Source: Treponema sp. (GTDB taxonomy: Bacteria; Spirochaetota; Spirochaetia; Treponematales; Treponemataceae). From it: DNA of 23,148 nucleotides. The notes under the pieces are model-generated. The model was not told where the DNA came from and did not search any database. It was given only the letters and a program-made list of their open reading frames with translations. Numbering within the stretch: the first letter of the stretch is position 1; each line of letters begins with the position of its first letter. The position numbers were made by a program, and so were the translations under genes. Below are positions 1 to 4,592 of this stretch, piece by piece. Location: the NCBI GenBank assembly GCA_024400915.1, contig JAKSLX010000031.1:1-23148 (forward strand), given 5' to 3'.

Positions 1-82
1 GAAAATATTGGAATTCTTGTTGGAAATTTGTTGGATGATTTATTGTAAATTAACAGCTAAATCATTTTACGGAGGTGCGACT

Positions 83-739
83 ATGCACAACTACCACAAA
101 ATTGTTAGTCCATGGAAACGGACTGACTCAAAGTCTAAGACTGTTAATACAGAAGTATTTTCAGATGATTACATTGAGATGCTGAAGGACATCCAATGGA
201 TTGGAACAGAAAAAGTCGATGGTGAAAATCTTAATTTTTACTATGACGGAAATCATGTTTCATATCTTGGTCATACAGACAAGTCCGTTTTCTCAGGTGA
301 AAAAAAGGAATGGCTTGATGCCATGATTACACCTGAATTTGAATCCATCTTTGAACAGATTTTTGGAGACAAGGAAGCTGTCATTCATGGTGAACTTTTG
401 GGGCCAAAAATTCAGAGTAATCTTTATGATGTATCTGAGTTCAAGTTCTATGCATTCGACATCTACAACAAGACAGATGATGTTTTCTGGAGACAGGAAG
501 TTGTAGAACATTATGCCGAGATGCTTGGTTTTGAAAGGGCTCCAATTGTAGCAACCGGAACTTTGAATGAAATTGCAGAGCTTGTAAAATCTGCCCCTGC
601 TTCAAAAGTCAATCCAGGAATTGAGATGGAAGGTATAGTAATTCGTCCTGTTAAAGAACTGAAGAATGGTAAGAACGAACGAATTATCTATAAGATAAAG
701 GTTGCGGATCTTCTTGGAAGATGCGCAAGTAGAATTTAG
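83..739 (+). CDS. RNA ligase family protein (nucleotidyltransferase fold)
   Basis: Predicted ATP-dependent RNA ligase of the Rnl2/DNA-ligase-like nucleotidyltransferase family, which seals RNA through a covalent lysyl-AMP intermediate. Numbered from the ATG at 83, the protein has 218 residues. Motif I KVDGEN is at 44-49 with Lys44 the expected adenylated lysine. HGELLG follows about 60 residues later, then FKFYAFDIYN (motif III-like), EGIVIRP (motif IV) and YKIKV (motif V, two lysines). That is a complete catalytic core with no added C-terminal domain, so it is shorter than T4 Rnl2. The frame is open further upstream, but the ATG at 83 has a perfect GGAGGTG site at 71-77, so I chose it. Its stop is only 8 bases before the first stem of structured RNA copy A, so that RNA lies in its 3' UTR or immediately downstream. 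The substrate is unknown. The adjacent tRNA-like and structured RNAs are candidate partners by inference only. Confidence 0.85.
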   Translation: MHNYHKIVSPWKRTDSKSKTVNTEVFSDDYIEMLKDIQWIGTEKVDGENLNFYYDGNHVSYLGHTDKSVFSGEKKEWLDAMITPEFESIFEQIFGDKEAVIHGELLGPKIQSNLYDVSEFKFYAFDIYNKTDDVFWRQEVVEHYAEMLGFERAPIVATGTLNEIAELVKSAPASKVNPGIEMEGIVIRPVKELKNGKNERIIYKIKVADLLGRCASRI

Positions 740-740
740 G

Positions 741-1075
741 AATCAATGAGGTCATGACCTGACAATTCCGTAAATGGGCCATGAAAATGGTGCAGGGCCG
801 GCGGACCTGTAAGTGACCTCTTTGTAGTGCCGGTGCTGCAGGTCATTGCTGTAAGACAAGTATCGGGATTTATCTATCTGACTTGTTTTAAAATTTGGCA
901 CGATTTTAATTAGTTAATGATTTGACAGCATCTTTCATCCGGCTCCAGTCTGTGCGTACAAGGAAGCAAACTCAGACTGTATTCTGAAAAATCTGTAAAC
1001 CGCGGCAGCCTTCCGACTGTTAGCGTTAGACAAATGGGATAACTCCAGATTCAGAAATCCGGATGATTTTTATTT
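741..1075 (+). ncRNA. Structured RNA, copy A (unrecognised family)
   Basis: This non-coding stretch aligns with copy B at 1591-1940 and can be folded stem by stem. Stem 1 is 748-754 with 814-820. It encloses hairpin 779-782/787-790 (GAAA loop) and a CAGG/CCTG hairpin (793-796/806-809) whose loop contains CGGA, complementary to TCCG at 767-770 (possible pseudoknot). Stem 2 is GTGCC 827-831 with GGCAC 897-901, enclosing hairpin 856-861/881-886. The 3' domain is closed by TCATCCGG 935-942 with CCGGATGA 1059-1066. Inside it are 946-952/973-979, TTCTGAA 982-988 with TTCAGAA 1050-1056, and TGGG 1035-1038 with TCCA 1044-1047. A 21-nt block at 1001-1021 is identical in both copies. The last stem runs into a short T tract. 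I see no RNase P, tmRNA, SRP or intron signature. The strand is inferred from the T tract and gene direction. Confidence 0.8.
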
Positions 1076-1082
1076 ATGAAAT

Positions 1083-1153
1083 GGGCCAGCGCGTCACTGG
1101 GATGCACCTTACTTGGGGTTTGGGATTTGATGGTTCGACTCCATCCTGGCCTT
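1083..1153 (+). tRNA. tRNA-Pro(GGG)-like sequence, possibly degenerate
   Basis: The acceptor arm pairs 1083-1089 with 1146-1152 over 7 bp, the first pair being G-U. The T arm is perfect: GATGG 1129-1133, loop TTCGACT, CCATC 1141-1145, giving the GGTTCGACTCC B-box. A D arm GCGT/ATGC (1091-1094 with 1102-1105) carries a GGG in its loop. The anticodon loop TTGGGGT at 1113-1119 would read GGG (Pro), resembling the loop of bacterial tRNA-Pro(GGG). The anticodon stem is poor (one G-C, one A-U, two G-U, one mismatch). Position 73 would be U and no CCA is encoded. This could be a divergent phage-type tRNA, a decayed tRNA or a tRNA-like RNA domain. It sits 17 nt after copy A and overlaps the leader of the next gene. 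Confidence 0.5.
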
Positions 1154-1170
1154 AAACTATGGAGATTGTT

Positions 1171-1485
1171 ATGGAATACAATGCAGATGAACTTTATGGT
1201 ATTGTAGAACATTTTTGCTGTACATATTGGCGAGAAACTTTTGGACATGGAATAAGTTGTTTTGATAACACATTAATGGATTTAGATTGGTTCTTAGAAG
1301 AAGATGAAATGCTTCAGTTTGTTACATATGTAAATACAACTTTTGGAACTTCTTTTTCCACAGAATTACATGCTTGCATCTATCTTGATGATTTGTATAA
1401 AAGAATAGTTAAACAGGAAGAAGAAAAAGGAGTTTTTCTGCCTGAATATCATAAGATGATGAAGCTGTGGGGATATGAAGAATAA
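1171..1485 (+). CDS. Small acidic orphan protein between the two RNA copies
   Basis: This encodes a 104-residue acidic protein I do not recognise. The ATG at 1171 has GGAG at 1161-1164 with a 6-nt gap, which is better than the in-frame ATG at 1159. No signal peptide or membrane helix is visible. The second half (DEMLQFVTYVNTTFG then YLDDLYKRIV) has the helical spacing and C-terminal LDDLY helix of acyl-carrier-like folds. However, there is no DSL serine for a phosphopantetheine arm, so this is only a loose resemblance. The gene starts 18 nt after the tRNA-like sequence, and its stop overlaps the first strand of an inverted repeat leading into RNA copy B. It may therefore share a transcript with both RNAs. 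Confidence 0.6.
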   Translation: MEYNADELYGIVEHFCCTYWRETFGHGISCFDNTLMDLDWFLEEDEMLQFVTYVNTTFGTSFSTELHACIYLDDLYKRIVKQEEEKGVFLPEYHKMMKLWGYEE

Positions 1486-1582
1486 GACTTTCTGGTTAGA
1501 TGATTTATGAGATGTTGAAGGAATCCCATCCATTGTAGTTGCGGTACTTTCCTCATTATTCGTTGCATCGTACAGAAAGTCT
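1485..1582. repeat. Long-range inverted repeat preceding RNA copy B
   Basis: AGACTTTCTG at 1485-1494 is the exact reverse complement of CAGAAAGTCT at 1573-1582. ATGAG 1507-1511 can pair with CTCAT 1552-1556 inside. It fills the 105 bases between the small gene and copy B, where no ORF is convincing. It could be an extra 5' domain of copy B or a separate RNA fold. Copy A has no equivalent because its 5' side is the ligase gene. Confidence 0.55.
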
Positions 1583-1590
1583 ATTAACTC

Positions 1591-1940
1591 ATGAAAGGAA
1601 CGACCTGACAATTCCGTAAATGGGCTATGAAAATGGTGCAGGGCACGCGGACCTGTAAGTTCCTTTCATTCGCCTTCAAACAAGGCATTAATTAGTGCCG
1701 GTGCTGAAAGTCATTACTGTTGGATAGTAAACCCTGTGAATCACATTTTACTATGAAAAAAATTGGCACATTTTTTTTTGGTAATGCCTTGTATGCATCA
1801 TTCATCCGGCAACAGTTTAAGTGTATAGGGAAGCAAACTTAAACCGTATTCTGAAAAATCAGCAAGTCGCGGCAGCCTTCCGACTGTTTGCGCATGACAA
1901 ATGGGATTACCCCAGATTCAGAAATCCGGATGATTTTTTT
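1591..1940 (+). ncRNA. Structured RNA, copy B (paralogue of copy A)
   Basis: This is the second copy of the RNA at 741-1075, with the same order of conserved blocks. Stem 1 is ATGAAAGGAA 1591-1600 with TTCCTTTCAT 1660-1669 (10 bp, different sequence from copy A). Hairpin 1625-1628/1633-1636 keeps pairing through a G-U. Stem 2 is GTGCC 1695-1699 with GGCAC 1765-1769, around hairpin ATAGTAAA 1724-1731 with TTTACTAT 1747-1754, again a different sequence from copy A but fully paired. The 3' domain is closed by 1802-1809 with 1926-1933. It contains GTTTAAG 1815-1821/CTTAAAC 1838-1844, 1849-1855/1917-1923, and TGGG 1902-1905/CCCA 1911-1914. Copy B has an insertion at 1670-1694 that can pair with 1782-1792. 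It ends in a run of seven T. Confidence 0.82.
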
Positions 1941-1949
1941 AAATCTAAT

Positions 1950-1970
1950 CATTCAACTACAAGTTGAATG
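1950..1970. repeat. 8-bp hairpin just after RNA copy B
   Basis: CATTCAAC at 1950-1957 pairs perfectly with GTTGAATG at 1963-1970 around a 5-nt loop. No T run follows on the plus strand. It may be a 3' appendage of copy B or a processing or stability hairpin. Confidence 0.5.
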
Positions 1971-1985
1971 GCTTATATATTAAAT

Positions 1986-2071
1986 AATGCAATAATCAAA
2001 TCGTCGCAAGCAGAAGTGGTTTTCTGTATTGCATTGTTTGGGCGGGCTTGAAAGGGCACCGCCCTTTTTTT
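1986..2071 (+). terminator. Stem-closed element followed by an intrinsic terminator
   Basis: AATGCAATA 1986-1994 pairs with TATTGCATT 2027-2035. The 3' strand stacks directly on hairpin CAGAA 2011-2015/TTCTG 2022-2026. Five bases later GGGCGG 2040-2045 pairs with CCGCCC 2059-2064, followed by seven T, a textbook rho-independent terminator. It would end any transcript carrying RNA copy B, or a separate ~90-nt small RNA made of this element. Confidence 0.7.
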
Positions 2072-2103
2072 GTAAATGTTTTTAAACTTCAGCTTTATAA
2101 ACT

Positions 2104-2134
2104 ACTGATTTAGTTACAACGGCACAAAATCAGT
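2104..2134. repeat. Inverted repeat upstream of the coiled-coil gene
   Basis: ACTGATTT 2104-2111 and AAATCAGT 2127-2134 are exact reverse complements with a 15-nt spacer. A TATATT at 2136-2141 could be a -10 box, placing the repeat over the -35 region as a candidate operator. Nothing else is recognisable in 2072-2188 except the SD site of the next gene. Confidence 0.35.
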
Positions 2135-2188
2135 CTATATTGAAATCATCACTTCAAGAAATAAAAAATATAAAAGCAGGAGAAAAAT

Positions 2189-2767
2189 ATGACATTACAA
2201 AAGGCAATGCGTGTTCGTTCAGAACTTAAGAAAATGGCATCAAGTCTTACTGACTTGCTCAGAAAGGTTTCGTATACAATCAATTTCAAGAATGAAAAAC
2301 CAACAGAAGAGGAACTGCAGGAAAAAAGAGAAGAGAAAAATGTTCAGCTTGACGGTCATTCTTATGAAGAAATCGTAAAGAAACAGATTGCAGTTACGGA
2401 GGCAATTTACGATCTGAATGTTGCAATCGAAAAATCAAACCGCAAGGGACATGAACTTCTCTTTAAGGAAACAGCATTGAAATCCAAGCTTGCTTATGTT
2501 GATAACCTGATAGAAAAGGAACGAAGCATAAAGGCAGAAGATTTTGTATGGGAAACAGATTATGAAAATGTCGATAAGAACGGTAACTACAAGAAGGTTA
2601 AGGTTCCCGTATATCAGTATTCTGTACTCAAGTCAGATTCACTTGGTCAACCTTTGAACGATTTGAAAAAATCTCTTATGAAAGAACTTGAAGCAGTCCG
2701 TGACGAACTTTCCGCATTCAATGCTACCGCAAAAATCGATTATGAAGTTCCAGAAGGTCTCCTCTAG
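2189..2767 (+). CDS. Coiled-coil protein, possibly DIP1984-like
   Basis: This 192-residue, highly charged protein is predicted largely helical, with Lys/Glu-rich heptad-like segments at about 1-30, 60-120 and 160-185. There is no signal peptide or membrane helix. The layout (N-terminal LQKAMRVRSELKK, a central LDG turn, a DLNVAIEKSN segment, then KLAYVDNLIEK) recalls DIP1984/septicolysin-type coiled-coil proteins of unknown function. I propose this only tentatively. The ATG at 2189 has AGGAG at 2178-2182. It stands alone between the terminator at 2040-2071 and the large RNA candidate at 2782, whose closing stem starts 14 nt after its stop. Confidence 0.7.
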   Translation: MTLQKAMRVRSELKKMASSLTDLLRKVSYTINFKNEKPTEEELQEKREEKNVQLDGHSYEEIVKKQIAVTEAIYDLNVAIEKSNRKGHELLFKETALKSKLAYVDNLIEKERSIKAEDFVWETDYENVDKNGNYKKVKVPVYQYSVLKSDSLGQPLNDLKKSLMKELEAVRDELSAFNATAKIDYEVPEGLL

Positions 2768-2781
2768 GACCTTTTAGAATA

Positions 2782-3160
2782 GAGTGCAGTTTTGTGCATC
2801 CTTGCGCGATGAAGGATGCCATCGTAAAATGAAATAGGGCTGCCGGTAAATATCAGAGGGCTCTGCTTCATCTTACGGCCTGAATTGCATGTCGCTCCTG
2901 ATTGCTCCTTTTATGGAGCCTTAAAATGTTCTTCTTTACCCAGATCCGATTTGTAGATTGCTTTTGGAGTTGTTCTTGCACTGAAGAAGAACATTATAGT
3001 TGTGCCGTTCATCACTGTAAAAATGCAAAATTTTATCAAACCTTTTTAGGCTTTTGCCTTTGCATTCTGATTCTGAAAATGGCGTTTAATCCTTGAAAAA
3101 AAATCTAGCGATGTAACAATATAACATTGTATCCAAATGCTTTCAGGGAACTGCACTCGG
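2782..3160 (+). ncRNA. Large structured RNA candidate C (~380 nt)
   Basis: GAGTGCAGTT 2782-2791 is perfectly complementary to AACTGCACTC 3149-3158, closing a 377-nt domain that holds no credible gene. Inside are hairpin GCATCCTT 2796-2803/AAGGATGC 2812-2819 and stem 2823-2833/2867-2877 (11 positions, one mismatch). Next are hairpin 2904-2908/2915-2919 and a perfect 12-bp stem 2925-2936/2984-2995. Last are AATGCAAA 3022-3029/TTTGCATT 3059-3066 and hairpin 3116-3120/3126-3130. An intrinsic terminator follows 3 nt after the closing stem. The architecture is that of a discrete stable RNA. It shares no obvious sequence with copies A and B and lacks the signatures I know for RNase P, tmRNA and SRP RNA. 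The weak 64-codon frame at 2902-3096 is better explained as chance. Confidence 0.65.
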
Positions 3161-3197
3161 ACCCGGTGGGATTCTTAGGATTCTGCCGGGTTTTTTA
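3161..3197 (+). terminator. Intrinsic terminator of RNA candidate C
   Basis: ACCCGG 3161-3166 pairs with CCGGGT 3186-3191 across a 19-nt loop and is followed by a T run to 3197. It lies directly after the closing stem of candidate C and would also end read-through from the coiled-coil gene. Confidence 0.75.
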
Positions 3198-3315
3198 TTT
3201 GCGCCCGCAATACCATGGAAGATGGCCAGCGGATTTTAGCTAAAAAACGGCCGTTAGTTTTCTTTAATGCGCTAATAAAAGCTTTTTGAAAAATAATCCT
3301 GAACTAATGTTCGTT

Positions 3316-3358
3316 AGTTGTGGTTTGATGCGGGTTCTGCTCTTACTAAACCACAACT
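3316..3358. repeat. 11-bp inverted repeat in the gap before the 80-residue gene
   Basis: AGTTGTGGTTT 3316-3326 and AAACCACAACT 3348-3358 are perfect reverse complements around a 21-nt loop, with no T run after it. It sits in a 249-base gap (3198-3446) that otherwise shows only a possible -10 (TATATT near 3384) and a GGAGGG site. It could be a leader hairpin or a protein-binding site for the following gene. Confidence 0.45.
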
Positions 3359-3446
3359 TTAGTTTCCGTTTTGCAAAAAACGACTATATTAATGTCATAA
3401 GAAAATTATGAAAGATTCAACTTAATTAGTTTTTCTGGAGGGAAAG

Positions 3447-3689
3447 ATGAAAAATAATTTTAAGTGGCATAAGGAACAGCTTAATGGAAAATGGTATTCG
3501 GTTTGCGATCATGAACACGTTCCGATGATCGAGCATACAAAAGACGGAAAGTACAAGCTTCGCAATGCAAACGGCAAGTCAGTTCTTCACGAAGATTACA
3601 CTGATGCCGTAAAGCTTGCTCTGGAAGTCTATGAAAAGTTCAAGAAGATAAACAAGGCTTTTGACGAAAAGGAAAATGCCGGCAACTAA
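3447..3689 (+). CDS. Small hypothetical protein
   Basis: This 80-residue, basic and aromatic-rich protein is of unknown function. A strong GGAGGG at 3438-3443 precedes the ATG, which makes it a credible gene despite its size. The sequence has no cysteine pair, signal or membrane segment. The first two thirds look like short beta strands (KWYSVCDHEH, KYKLRNANGK) and the last third a single Lys/Glu-rich helix. It is monocistronic, ended by the shared terminator at 3722-3755. Confidence 0.7.
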   Translation: MKNNFKWHKEQLNGKWYSVCDHEHVPMIEHTKDGKYKLRNANGKSVLHEDYTDAVKLALEVYEKFKKINKAFDEKENAGN

Positions 3690-3721
3690 AATAAGGATTA
3701 CTAAATTTTACCCATTAAAAA

Positions 3722-3755
3722 AAGGTGCAGAGTCTTTTCTGCACCTTCATTTTTT
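3722..3755. terminator. Bidirectional intrinsic terminator
   Basis: AAGGTGCAGA 3722-3731 pairs with TCTGCACCTT 3738-3747. An A run precedes and a T run follows, so it can end transcription from the 80-residue gene on the plus strand and from the oxidative-stress operon on the minus strand. Confidence 0.85.
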
Positions 3756-4177
3756 TACATTAATGGTTTGAAGATCATGCCGCCGGATGTTTCCTCGTGA
3801 TGGTGATGCTCACCGTGGTGGTTGCATTTTGCATCAGGATTGTCCTTAAGCTTTCCTTCAAGGAAAAGTTTTACGGCTTCATCAGGTGAACCTGTAATTC
3901 CTGCCAGCTGCTGAATACCTGCGTTGTTCAAGGCATCGATAGCACCCTGGCCACGGTTTCCCAAAATCAGGATTTGGATTCCAAGATTTTTAAGGTAGGT
4001 TGCAAGATCGTGGTGTCCGAATCCGCCGTTGTCGATGACTTCAGATTTTGAAATCTTCCCGTCTTCTATGGTGTAGATTTTGAAATTCTGAGTCCTTCCA
4101 AAATGCTGGAAAATTGTTTCACTTGAAGCATCGTATGTTGCCGCAATTTTTCCGTTCTTGAATTCGTTCAAATTCAT
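3755..4177 (-). CDS. NifX/NifB-type dinitrogenase cofactor-binding domain protein
   Basis: This 140-residue protein matches the dinitrogenase iron-molybdenum cofactor biosynthesis (NifX/NifB C-terminal) fold. It has IAATYDASSETIFQHFGR near the N terminus and a central ILGNRGQGAIDALNNAGI segment. The C terminus adds a histidine-rich tail (HHGEHHHHEE at about 119-128), suggesting metal binding. No nif genes are visible, so a nitrogenase role is unlikely. Stand-alone members in anaerobes accompany Fe-S or redox genes. It starts 2 nt after the fur/perR stop, with its AGGG site inside that gene, so it is co-transcribed as the last gene of the oxidative-stress operon. Confidence 0.85.
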   Translation of the reverse strand: MNLNEFKNGKIAATYDASSETIFQHFGRTQNFKIYTIEDGKISKSEVIDNGGFGHHDLATYLKNLGIQILILGNRGQGAIDALNNAGIQQLAGITGSPDEAVKLFLEGKLKDNPDAKCNHHGEHHHHEETSGGMIFKPLM

Positions 4178-4179
4178 TT

Positions 4180-4584
4180 TTATTTCCCTTGTGTGTTTTT
4201 GTTACTGCATTCTGGGCACAAGCCTGTAAAAATAAGGTTGTGGGAATTCAGCGTGAATCCTTCCCTGGACATCAAATCTGAAATTTTTGATGCCTTTACC
4301 TTTACGCTTTCCGGAACATCAAAGAGCCTTGAACATTCATCGCAGCAAAAGTGATGGTGCTCGTGCAGGCTGCTGTCGTAATGGTCCGAACCATTGGGTA
4401 CGCGGATCTTCAGGATTTCTCCCGTATCCGAAAGAAATCCCAAATTCCTGTAGACCGTTCCGCGACTTATGTGTTCGTCAATGGAACGGGCTGCCTCGTA
4501 AATTTCTTCTGCAGTTGGGTGAGAGTAATTATCCTTCATTATATCAAGGATGATTTTTCTCTGGGCCGTATTTCTGACCTGCAT
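4180..4584 (-). CDS. Fur/PerR-family metalloregulator
   Basis: This 134-residue Fur-family repressor has an N-terminal winged helix (TAEEIYEAAR, then HISRGTVYRNLGFL recognition helix at about 38-51). The dimerisation domain is rich in metal ligands: HEHHH at 74-78 and the structural zinc pairs C81/C84 and C123/C126. A peroxide-sensing PerR role is inferred from the operon: it lies 8 nt downstream of a rubrerythrin-type gene, and two PerR/Fur-like boxes flank that operon's promoter. It is therefore expected to repress its own operon. Fur proper or Zur cannot be excluded from sequence alone. Confidence 0.85.
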   Translation of the reverse strand: MQVRNTAQRKIILDIMKDNYSHPTAEEIYEAARSIDEHISRGTVYRNLGFLSDTGEILKIRVPNGSDHYDSSLHEHHHFCCDECSRLFDVPESVKVKASKISDLMSREGFTLNSHNLIFTGLCPECSNKNTQGK

Positions 4585-4592
4585 TTTCTTGC

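Noticed and set aside
741..1940. Copies A and B as RNase P RNA, tmRNA, or group I/II introns
   Set aside because: The RNase P core (GAGGAAAGUCC-type), tmRNA ends, group II domain V and boundary bases, and group I core pairings were looked for by eye and not found. An IscB-type omega RNA is not excluded, but no IscB gene is present.
2902..3096. A 64-codon plus-strand frame inside RNA candidate C
   Set aside because: It has no SD site, unusual cysteine-rich composition, and overlaps the perfect 12-bp stem and other helices; it is better read as non-coding.
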